Assembly (NCBI GenBank): GCA_002507175.1
Contig: DAZE01000021.1
Location: 40,636 to 104,635, forward strand
Length of the DNA stretch: 64,000 nt
Source: Euryarchaeota archaeon UBA558
GTDB taxonomy: Archaea > Thermoplasmatota > Poseidoniia > Poseidoniales > Thalassarchaeaceae
Direction of reading: 5' to 3'
Positions 20,501-26,531 of this stretch are shown here, piece after piece. The notes beneath the pieces were generated by a model. It saw only the letters and a program-made list of their open reading frames with translations. It had not been told where the DNA came from and ran no database searches. A program made the translations under genes and the position numbers. Numbering within the stretch: the stretch's first letter is position 1; the number at the start of each line of letters is the position of its first letter.

Positions 20501-20917
20501 CCTGTTTACGGCTCAATACAGACAGTAGTTCTGACGATTGAAAATCAAGGTCTTGTGGGGGCAGAGGAAGTGATAGTGAAAGCTGAGCACCAGACATCCG
20601 CCTTATCCGAACCCTCTGGCATCAACGCTACCGCCATTCTTACAGTACCAGCGGGAACGGAGAGCACGGCTTATTTAGATCTCAATTTCAGCACCCTCAG
20701 TCAGGGCGATGCTTGGATCGTGTTCTCCATAGAGTCAGTAGATGGGAAAGAGTCCTCAGAGGAGCCTTACACAAAGAAGTACAATCTACAGTCTCCGAGC
20801 GTCGAAGAGGCAGGGGATGCGACCCAGGTATTGATGATAGTACTCATTATCATACTCGGGGGCTTGTTGATCGTCCTTACAAGAAGGCCAGGCAGGAAAC
20901 CTAACGCCCCCTTCTGA
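11543..20917 (+). CDS. aglB: Giant STT3/AglB oligosaccharyltransferase with ~1700-residue surface extension
   Basis: This is the catalytic subunit of protein N-glycosylation; it moves a lipid-linked glycan to N-x-S/T. The protein has 3124 residues, about three times the usual AglB length. Residues 1-340 carry extra membrane helices. The STT3 core follows, with the metal-binding GGSDPWYM motif (about 381-388), ADHDSF (about 498), and the WWDYG acceptor-binding motif (about 937). From about residue 1380 the protein becomes a long series of carboxypeptidase-regulatory/CNA-B-like beta-sandwiches (ATLNGQVTLETGEPVPNA and later G-x-V ... D-x-x-G-x-(F/Y) units). It then has a NEW3-like domain (about 2870-2960) and a C-terminal membrane helix (about 3090-3113) ending in basic residues. 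Shorter extensions occur in haloarchaeal AglB; this one is exceptional. The frame is intact. A subtilase gene follows after 20 nt. Confidence 0.93.
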   Translation: MKMIDKNGNTDVAQLRGILGGPIMLAAALFVFLIAAQVSGLNGWTDEIGLLALPAVAALGAALGRISSEHPSASNLNSAIAPSAFVLISIITSFFAPAAICMTFLIASLITHLLVSKGRPVEANFLVGGLIGIQFAMIFALTSEIPDDSQTNATRAYLGARFSAMMAVMLMGSLYVALILSKTIDRASEKGLLSELPFDVASKSTHIAGGATMSSLMIPLIWLSSIDDPQIYEDGAFLGPFWGLFSAAIVLIVAMFRSERWNVLAAVFSLNWIIYTLGRLNDIGVSGFPNALTEDGSYPMILWLLITFWSNVGVILLASRGHLGAMAPLREPSPLRKWWQRHSYVILVGMALAAGFIVRVVWNVIPAMNASVIGEWDMSGGSDPWYMKRIIDYVAYERAHFVFDADRNYPVGGLNPRPPLFSWSLALGGIFLSWIADMPLSEAVWWSVEAQPAVWGALIVLPVAATAKRFHSPLAGIAAAWLIAFMPGHITHSTFGLADHDSFAMFFLTLGFYWWVRSMMGIKQERLFSRTSWNPLYILAGIRLMWRNNRIIMIHSTLAGVSFAIAGLAWKGYVYAPGILFLGYSGIVFLNLFRGRDALPITATMLQMLLAAILIPLPFYIWPGMNLLTNPSGMAPLLYMLGFTVGLGYVISASRDKPWLMVFTTTAILSLSVLGGLFILQTLDLYAGWDILVTGGFYFSKNKVFSTIGEAQAPDRGILFASFGPIVTIAAIGYGLMLIWRGGRKENPASFTLGTWIVVASYMSWTAGRFIFNAGPPMAVVGGVGLTAMWAYANPTEFVKLWKKTGVGSPRARFNSTFSASRSRPGVPAALMVLLIVFSQHATYGIDSGIPRGDSSAGDVDQAIQGIMPDVLRYEVLGFSVLNSNQYSPDERCSSGCWYLGTFGPGFNGGGWNMAYEWLSEQDSESTFTERPAFLSWWDYGFQALSHGQHPTVADNFQTGIPISGNILLSSGQEDVLSLMAMNALRMGGVSDPDNRAVLEQYFEENQIRELERIHSMSSEDVEARALALIHEDDEVQLVKGAFLAKSGLPSKSGWYVIDGGEIVQDRFDDLGGAMKLFNTTRSSSSYFSESPTHYIIGGYRYTADLIEDYNDLSTGIHRENAKLAVGRAFITHVLDLDQIVGLVSDLSEIQHDVQTFEGRLGETAQRNTDVRYFAIDDRLYPLGGLFYEGYNYHGGQTTGIFYAPTTLAGLDPEDYISSSYLTRRGDGPIIPRTAGEYEQEYLDDIVRQQSGAITDQSQIISLEDIDYIQQPEFFETFLARTYVGYGTTSLGLDPDNTGQPGPTWAKSGTPTTPLRNAYALPGAMMNHFVLANYHDDGSDYVDSDSDGTPDIYNWSNPREDPSGYYNAIGTANSNVKILKYYSGATLNGQVTLETGEPVPNAKILIERDAFSYEEGTDTDPRTYWIPIGSETTDDEGHFSSTIPSGKIRISAFYGAVDESGARAQIESGAFDMLSDITREQQEGEDRVINPISAILGGVAGTTYLGAEVLVVSGEEGHSNGASVLTVDVSVPAVASTGQVQWTGDESFIGDPVKNATVILTPSDPDATHHGYAVSTSSGSIEGEGLYFTGEGSAIFDGSGQFDSSSPAKAEEFTGRLSQTIRNNQSVIGTGTFVGNGILTGTLADGSVPSACDANDTLPDNLEVCTSQNGEIVVSGSVNATGRFVSAGQSEFIRDYENASFTAAGRFIVDEGNSGTITGNGVFQGDGVFSGLMVREGTFHISDAIPGEYSVRIVMNTGQEIEVDEKFSILRTPSAETRLVQVEGLSVNALLTKEDGSLPTGNVILTDTELQGYTATQPCSDGLTSPCSVPIGEGGTISIGPIPSRSHTISYDSDLDGFYDLVASVLPEDATSGSIELDLTIPLTADLEISLLSESGATVPDLDLTVRSASGPGIFDMNYDSETETYKAELVPGEYQLNYTQGDSQIWELITLDEDLSMTAQFRTSSLLSGTVFTSDDDGDPEADDFVQFAEVVARWSGFEISTVADDEGNFEFTLPVGESVTLTSTVGLGNLVDGLVVFTSEENDHINLVTRKGVVYEGIVSVNRGNYLYDNSILGWEPLTVLATNESSEVTWTSEVTENGNFEIALPIGEWEISLLDSEFEHATVAMEPDATIELTIFPENSTLNLFAFIDSSRDGNVANGTGVIADFRVVPLDQSGIQENFTTSATGTASVQLEPGNYLIETSILNPDQTLHGTRILTGSTNIQIPLKGTILQRDIGFDPEGVVNITFTDQLLAPIADLEIKFRNVDREPVIVTSLTTDDDGNILALLPEGRTIIEIDGFEPGDQTVLGARYAIDVIAGDQSSPISIELTEMATLNLTILDSGTSDGIPDQKIILQSLDGLGTINMPPTNETGFTSTLLVPGDWSVSHDEETSGVRVLIQETHIDQILAGEYRDILLDAQKEVILSGKVFWDFDKDDQADVAEGVSNATVTIDDGQTTIQLETDETGSYSSLVPANASLSVTASKDGFTTTEENSLINGEPIDLDIELTAGTVSASGTVTYLGQSIDPLWSDDVEIILVPREGFAMPQVTAEKNGDGEWDGTWSVDLEPGRYVLQVRDTTRNLVAFSQIFADLVNGGQADVDLVPGGWLLMNGSWLDYEGSLHSISSEDMDLEGSDILNDELTLLMESGPSLDWRLAVPDDGELRILLPSGPVTISGDFDVAQQDRTMSYEAGQSISVPSSTILDAFETAPFDLRFNRISNSDISVALVSTSSATVDDDGILYANSDGEGGYEPMLVEIKVDYEGHETSDVFNLRATVPGTDGADWTVLFDNGSGEYSDAPTLSMSIEDDQKTVQVQITPPNSTVARHFSNGRAVTIQVFSDNGVNEDVEVKVNVPKITGWSLSEAPEDVYGVRPGSQETVQLIFQNDGNSDEVYSVSFDDGALPPGWTRTGAQSVTVGAFESQAFSVIIGAPENATDEPYTLTMFVIGDDQTEYEPVAIDVSAQYAVLSIDRDSVSWLGGGKDPVYGSIQTVVLTIENQGLVGAEEVIVKAEHQTSALSEPSGINATAILTVPAGTESTAYLDLNFSTLSQGDAWIVFSIESVDGKESSEEPYTKKYNLQSPSVEEAGDATQVLMIVLIIILGGLLIVLTRRPGRKPNAPF
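16285..16760 (+). repeat. Imperfect G-x-G-x-(F/L) protein repeats inside the STT3 extension
   Basis: About residues 1580-1740 of the giant STT3 protein show short glycine-spaced units such as GEGLYFTGEGSAIF, GTGTFVGNGILTGTL and GNGVFQGDGVFSG. They recur around a cysteine-containing spacer. The pattern suggests a thin beta-solenoid or extended beta sheet, unlike the surrounding Ig-like domains. DNA-level identity between units is low, so this is an old protein repeat. Confidence 0.45.
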
Positions 20918-20937
20918 CCGAGAATGGGTGACCAGCA

Positions 20938-22170
20938 ATGCCCAAGGACGGCATCGAGTTAATGCCCGAGCCTGAGGACAGGGCTATCCTAACCGCGGTT
21001 GACAAGGGGGCCGTGGGATACACGGGGGAAGATTACGGCCTTTCTGACAAAGAAGCGAGAGACCTGAGGCGGCCATTGTATGGCATGTCACCATTCGTAT
21101 GGCCCTATGGAGCAGTTGGAGGAGCTGCCAGCATAGTCGTGATGATGCTTTTGTGGCCGATGATTCAGCCACTAATCACGCCATACCTTCCAGCTTCCGA
21201 ATGGGCCTATGATTCATCTGGTGTACGGCTCCTCAGCGAGGAAGGTCTCGATGGTAGTGGGATCAAAGTCTGCGTAGTCGATACTGGTATAGACCCAGCA
21301 CATCCTGATTTTACAAACATGAATTTAGTTGGATTCAGGGACTTTTATGCCTTTAATCATGAGGAGGTTAGGGATGTAAGCCAATCCCACCATGGAACTT
21401 CCATGGCAGGGCTACTCATTGCGAATGGCTCTGGACCCTTGAAAGGAATGGCTCCGAAGGTGGCACTCAGCGTGGCCGTAGGATTGGGGCCTGAGGGAAC
21501 CACTGGAAACAGCGTCAGGGTCGCTGATGCAATTCAATGGTGTAGGGTTTCTCAGAGATCGGATATAATCAGCCTATCGCTAGGGGGGCCATTCGAAGCC
21601 TCATCCCAACTAGCCTCTAGGTCTGTCTCAGGTGCGGTTCAAGATGCCTTGGACAATGGGATCTTTGTCGTAGCGGCGGCGGGAAATGCGGGTCCGAACA
21701 ACATTGATGTCTCCACACCCGCAAATGTTGAGGGCGTCATAAGTGTCGGTGCATATGATCGGTTTCTCACGCCCTGGTCAAACAGTTCGATCGGTTCATA
21801 CCAAGATCCTTACAAGGAATTGGATAGAGTCTGGCCAAATCAGAAACCCGAGATACTCGCCCCTGGCTACTATATTCTCTCCACAGTTTCCAGTCAGAAA
21901 TCCCCTCCTTATGCATATTCTACAGGTACAAGCGATGCAGCAATCTTCGTCACAGCGACGTTGGCCTTGATATTACAGGATCTTACTGAAAAGGGTCTCA
22001 CAGACCTTACGGTTGGGGGGGATAATCGTATATTTCATGTCAAGAAGGCCCTCGCAGAGAGTGCCAAACCAGTAGATAACCAGATCGGACACGACACTCG
22101 GTCGGGATATGGCATTCTGGATGCCGTGGCATGGCGTGACGCAGTGGAAGCCTCTGCTGACAATTGGTAG
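20938..22170 (+). CDS. Membrane-anchored subtilisin-like serine protease (S8)
   Basis: The protein has 410 residues. A charged cytoplasmic N-terminus (1-50) is followed by a membrane helix (about 55-80) and an outside S8 catalytic domain. The triad is visible: Asp115 in VVDTGIDPAHP, His152 in HHGTSMAG, and Ser332 in STGTSDAA. The oxyanion Asn250 is in AAAGNAGP. There is no cleavable signal peptide and no obvious long propeptide. GGTGACC 5-6 nt before the ATG is a good ribosome binding site. It lies only 20 nt after the giant STT3 gene, so the two are probably co-transcribed. This suggests a protease working on the same glycosylated surface proteins, which is inferred from position only. Confidence 0.92.
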   Translation: MPKDGIELMPEPEDRAILTAVDKGAVGYTGEDYGLSDKEARDLRRPLYGMSPFVWPYGAVGGAASIVVMMLLWPMIQPLITPYLPASEWAYDSSGVRLLSEEGLDGSGIKVCVVDTGIDPAHPDFTNMNLVGFRDFYAFNHEEVRDVSQSHHGTSMAGLLIANGSGPLKGMAPKVALSVAVGLGPEGTTGNSVRVADAIQWCRVSQRSDIISLSLGGPFEASSQLASRSVSGAVQDALDNGIFVVAAAGNAGPNNIDVSTPANVEGVISVGAYDRFLTPWSNSSIGSYQDPYKELDRVWPNQKPEILAPGYYILSTVSSQKSPPYAYSTGTSDAAIFVTATLALILQDLTEKGLTDLTVGGDNRIFHVKKALAESAKPVDNQIGHDTRSGYGILDAVAWRDAVEASADNW

Positions 22171-22190
22171 CACCCATATTCCGCCTAGGG

Positions 22191-22198
22191 TTATATCT
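22191..22198 (+). promoter_or_regulatory. Candidate TATA box for the beta-helix surface protein
   Basis: TTATATCT is centred 26 nt before ATG 22220, a textbook spacing for a leaderless archaeal transcript. It supports that start over the longer frame that begins at 22109 inside the upstream gene. Confidence 0.55.
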
Positions 22199-22219
22199 AT
22201 TGACGGCTCCAGTGCTATC

Positions 22220-25200
22220 ATGATCGACCGGCCCGTGATGAAGAGCAAAGCATTGGTACTCATTCTGATACTCTCGACAATGGTCGCCCTGGTAGCACCG
22301 GCTTCTTCGGTGTCTGCCCAGAATGCTACCAGTTCAGGGTACATTGACTCCATCGAGACCTGGTCTGGTTCACACGCTGTCAGTGGAGACATAATCATAT
22401 CACCGGGTGCTAAGCTGATTATCGAACCTTCAACTCAAATCACCTTCTCAAATGGCACATCTTTGGAGGCACGGGGGAACCTATGCATTGGCGCTGCATC
22501 CTGCGGCGCCTCTCAAGATGCAACCTCCACCAGTCGGATAACAATGACATGGCTTGAGCCGTCGAACGCCTCTGCAAATGGGGATTGTAGAGGTATGACC
22601 TTTGGAACATCCACGCTTACGATAGATGACCCCTCGTGCGGGGAAGGAATCGTCATTCGAAGCACAATAGACCTCTCAGAGACTGCCCTCCGTCAACTGG
22701 ACATCGACTCAGCATGGGGCGTTCCGTTCCCAGTCCCAACCGTTAACCAATTTCGATATGGTGCTTTGGTATTGCAAGGAGCATCCCCCGAATTAGTTGA
22801 ATTGGAGTTTACTGATACGAACACATCTAGCGTACTCGCAACAGAATTGGCTCAACCTAGATTCATCGGAGGTCTTTACACTGTTGGAAATGATGGGCAG
22901 AGCGGTGTAACAGGGAACGCCGTACAAATATATGGAGGAGGTACAGGAAGCGTCCCTGTACTTTTTGAGAATTCAGATTTTGTTTCAACTGAAAGGGGAT
23001 GTCGAAATCAGGATAACGGGCGATCTGCTGTGTGGGTTGAAGAGTCATTCGCAGAATTCGTCAATATCAATGTCATCAGTGGTGATTTTGGATTGAGTTT
23101 CAGATCTTCTGCTGGGAAGGTTTCAGAATCATCTTTGAGTGTTAACTGCAATGGTGTGGACATCAATGGTATGATCTCGGTAGGAACCAAAGAATATCCT
23201 ACCAATGTTTCAAACAATGTCATCACCACAGTTGAGGGCACCCCGATAACCGCTTATGCAGGGTCATTAGCCGAGATCCATAACAACACCTTGAGCGGAG
23301 CATCGGGAGGATCTGGCATCGCAGTTCAATCAAGTCGCGCGACAATTCACGGTAACAACATCGGCCCCATAGATGGTTGGAACGGACTATGGCTCATTGG
23401 TTCCTTCGATGTCGATGCCCAGAATAACACGATAAGCGACATAGCTAGGGAACCCGTAATCGCGGGGGACTACTGGGCGGGGGACAACCCTGACGTCAGG
23501 AGGCTTTACTTTGCTAATAATCAGGTTTCAACCCCAGGGACCGGCAGCTGCCAAAGCAACACTCACTGGGGTGGGGAGTTTACATGCCCAGTAGTCATGG
23601 TCCATAGGGCTGGGGCAACACTGGTGGACAACGTTTTCACTGCGGGTGGTTCTGCGGATGGAATCAGGGCAACTGGAGCCTTACTAAATGTCCAAAGGAA
23701 TACTTGGAACATAAACGCAGTTGGAGCTGTAATACAGAATTATGACACCGGGGCTGCCGGAGCCCAACAATATGGGTCATTAGCGTTCTTCACCGAAAAT
23801 CAATGGAATGGAGTCACAAGCACCTACGATGTGACGAAATCTTCAGTCACAGTACAATCAGAAACCATTCCGAATGCCGCAGATGGCGAAGTACCGGTCA
23901 GTCTCGCTTGGGATGACCAAGAGGCATGGCCAGGTGTAGTCGACAATGATAATGACGGGATTCCAGATGGTGATTGGGACACAAATATCGTGCCACACCA
24001 GACGACAAGCTGCGCTATATGCCCAGATTATACTCCTCGTGATTTCCCCTTGGCGCTAAGCATGGACAACAATTCCACAGTCTTCACATTTTCCAACGTA
24101 TTGAATTTGGATCTTTCGAAAATCCAAATTGCGACGCAGCCAACGTTTTACTCCGTTCAAGTCAAGCGGGCAGAGATGGTTAGGTTCCAAGCGATGGCTA
24201 AAGGTTCGGCGGTCCCTGGGGCGAACATCCTGATCGAAGACGGGGTTGGCAACGATCTTTACTCCCTCGAGACCCTTGATGATGGTCGGACACCATGGAT
24301 CGCGCTTCCATCAAATTCACACTTAGACTTCAGAGGGCTTCAGGGTGGTGACAACCCAGATGGCTACGCAGATGATGAATACGAAGACTCCTGCTCAGAT
24401 GGGATAGACAACGATGGCGACCTTTTCTACGATACGCAAGATGACTCATGCGACTATTCAATTGGCTCTCGAGAAATGTCGAAATACTTTGTCACTGGGT
24501 ACAAATTTGGATCAGGATACTATCATTATGACTTCCTGCTTCAGGAGGCAACATACGAGGGAACTGTGGTTCTAGAGAACGATGCACCTTCAATTAGCGT
24601 CGATGAGTCGAGCGATACCTCATTCAAGAGAACAGTCACAATCACAGGTTCAGCATGGGACGGTGAATGGATAGGAGTCTACCCGTCCGCAGAGGAATCC
24701 ATGTGGGCGCAGAAGGGATATGTTCACAGGGTTGAGGTCAAGGACCCATTCACTGGCTCTTGGTATCACGCAGGAATCGCTACCGATACCTCTGGAATGG
24801 CTGCGGGAGAAGTCACAGGGACAAATCATCCGTTCAGAACATGGGAATACTCTTTGGACATGTCTACGTATCCTGAGGACGACTATGTCTTTGAAATACG
24901 GTCCTTCGACGGACTCGACTACAGTGAAATCATAACGAAGACTGTTAAACTCAACACACAACCCCCCTTGGTATCCATTTCAGAGCCAGCAGATTCAACA
25001 ACCCACAGGAATGATAACAAGAAAATAACGTTCACTGGGACAGCAAACGATGACTATGGATGCCCGACTAACTGCGGTGCCGACATACAAAACGTATTTT
25101 TTGTTATTGAGGGATCGGAATATTACAGCGATACACCAGCTGACGCCTTATGGTCTGGGAATACATGGACCTACGAATGGAGCTACGCCGCCCTCCCCAG

Positions 25201-26467
25201 AATCTCGGATGATTACACTTTCACCATATGGGCATCTGACTCAGATTTTTGCGTGGGAATCGTGGATGAATGCAACCCAGTGGTAATGACTTTAACAATC
25301 GACAATGAAAATCGAAACCCACTGATACAACTGTCCCAACCTGTGGACGGAACATACGTGGAGGCATCAGATAACACAGTGATTTCGGGAGTCGCCCAAG
25401 ACCCTGATGGCCTGGTAAACAGGATAGACATCGAAATTCGAGACCCCATTGATGGCATCATCATTGATACAATCACCCTCACGGGTTCAGAAATTGATGG
25501 TAATTATTGGTCCACCCAATGGGACTCCGGGAATTTACAACATGATCGTCCATACACTATCTATGCACGTAGTTTTGATGGCATCGGATACTCACAATGG
25601 GACCAGACCGAGTTCATCGCAGACAACCCACCGAACAAAGACAATAATCGGCCAGTATTCGACAACACAGGTTGGGAACGAGAGTTCACGCTGTATTGCG
25701 ATGCTGAGAACCTAGACCTTCTGGATCGGTGCACATTTGCAACAATCGACCTAAATGACCATTTTTCAGACCCTGATGTTGAACAGGACATTATCCTGGC
25801 AGTTGTCGATGACCAACATGCCATTGGCATTAGAATAGACTCGTCAGGCATCGCTACCTACGATCCTGATGTGATGGCCTTCTACACTACGGACATGTCT
25901 GAATGGACTATGGAAAACGTCGTGTTTATCGCACAAGACGTCTTTGGGTCAAAGGTCCAGTCAGATCCTGTCGATTTCATCGTGATCCCAACAATATTTT
26001 CTGTCAATGCTCCGGATCAAACCTCAATAGGATCTGGTGATAATGGAATATTATTCGACGGAACTGGCATTCCAGGTAGGGCTGTCACTGCCTACATTGA
26101 TTCAAATCCCGCTAATTCGACGGTAGTCAGAGATGATAGCACGTGGGAACTTCTCATACCATCAAATAGGATCATCGGTGCCGTGACCCCCCAATTCACC
26201 ATGGGGGTTGGCACACCAATCGATGGCGTGACGATATCGGATGGCTCAGGTGACGATGATGGACTCCCACTGGGATTAATTGGAGCCCTAGTCTTGTTGA
26301 TGGTAATTCTAGTCGCTACTGGTGCAAGATTTATCGAGTTTGGTGAAGAAGAGGGAATCCAAGAAGACGATCAGACTGAAGATCAGAGGTATGTCAAAGA
26401 CGCAGACAATCCTGGTTGGCTGTGGGATATAGAGGCTGGAGAATGGGTTCCTGAGGGCGAAAGTTGA
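22220..26467 (+). CDS. Large surface protein: right-handed beta-helix plus Ig-like domains, C-terminal anchor
   Basis: The protein has 1415 residues. The signal peptide covers about residues 7-33, ending near SVSAQ. Residues ~35-600 form a parallel beta-helix (NosD/pectate-lyase-like), with recurring N-N-T/N-N-V turns such as IHNNTLSGASGG and AQNNTISDIA. Such folds often bind or cut polysaccharides, but no catalytic site can be assigned. A D-x-D-x-D-G calcium-type loop occurs near residue 580, and more lie near 720 (DGIDNDGDLFYD). Several Ig-like domains follow, for example ISEPADSTTHRNDNKKITF and LSQPVDGTYVEASDNTVISG. A membrane helix (about 1353-1372) leads to a short acidic cytoplasmic tail containing GWLWDIEAGEWVP. 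The frame could be extended to 22109, but the TATA box and signal peptide favour 22220. Confidence 0.88.
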   Translation: MIDRPVMKSKALVLILILSTMVALVAPASSVSAQNATSSGYIDSIETWSGSHAVSGDIIISPGAKLIIEPSTQITFSNGTSLEARGNLCIGAASCGASQDATSTSRITMTWLEPSNASANGDCRGMTFGTSTLTIDDPSCGEGIVIRSTIDLSETALRQLDIDSAWGVPFPVPTVNQFRYGALVLQGASPELVELEFTDTNTSSVLATELAQPRFIGGLYTVGNDGQSGVTGNAVQIYGGGTGSVPVLFENSDFVSTERGCRNQDNGRSAVWVEESFAEFVNINVISGDFGLSFRSSAGKVSESSLSVNCNGVDINGMISVGTKEYPTNVSNNVITTVEGTPITAYAGSLAEIHNNTLSGASGGSGIAVQSSRATIHGNNIGPIDGWNGLWLIGSFDVDAQNNTISDIAREPVIAGDYWAGDNPDVRRLYFANNQVSTPGTGSCQSNTHWGGEFTCPVVMVHRAGATLVDNVFTAGGSADGIRATGALLNVQRNTWNINAVGAVIQNYDTGAAGAQQYGSLAFFTENQWNGVTSTYDVTKSSVTVQSETIPNAADGEVPVSLAWDDQEAWPGVVDNDNDGIPDGDWDTNIVPHQTTSCAICPDYTPRDFPLALSMDNNSTVFTFSNVLNLDLSKIQIATQPTFYSVQVKRAEMVRFQAMAKGSAVPGANILIEDGVGNDLYSLETLDDGRTPWIALPSNSHLDFRGLQGGDNPDGYADDEYEDSCSDGIDNDGDLFYDTQDDSCDYSIGSREMSKYFVTGYKFGSGYYHYDFLLQEATYEGTVVLENDAPSISVDESSDTSFKRTVTITGSAWDGEWIGVYPSAEESMWAQKGYVHRVEVKDPFTGSWYHAGIATDTSGMAAGEVTGTNHPFRTWEYSLDMSTYPEDDYVFEIRSFDGLDYSEIITKTVKLNTQPPLVSISEPADSTTHRNDNKKITFTGTANDDYGCPTNCGADIQNVFFVIEGSEYYSDTPADALWSGNTWTYEWSYAALPRISDDYTFTIWASDSDFCVGIVDECNPVVMTLTIDNENRNPLIQLSQPVDGTYVEASDNTVISGVAQDPDGLVNRIDIEIRDPIDGIIIDTITLTGSEIDGNYWSTQWDSGNLQHDRPYTIYARSFDGIGYSQWDQTEFIADNPPNKDNNRPVFDNTGWEREFTLYCDAENLDLLDRCTFATIDLNDHFSDPDVEQDIILAVVDDQHAIGIRIDSSGIATYDPDVMAFYTTDMSEWTMENVVFIAQDVFGSKVQSDPVDFIVIPTIFSVNAPDQTSIGSGDNGILFDGTGIPGRAVTAYIDSNPANSTVVRDDSTWELLIPSNRIIGAVTPQFTMGVGTPIDGVTISDGSGDDDGLPLGLIGALVLLMVILVATGARFIEFGEEEGIQEDDQTEDQRYVKDADNPGWLWDIEAGEWVPEGES

Positions 26468-26531
26468 GTATTACCCTGCCACGATCATCTGTAAACAATC
26501 CTTTTCATTGAGAAGGGCGTAAGCCAAAATC

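Noticed and set aside
22109..22219. N-terminal extension of the beta-helix gene into the upstream subtilase gene
   Set aside because: It would precede the signal peptide, overlap the upstream gene by 62 bases, and ignore a well-placed TATA box.
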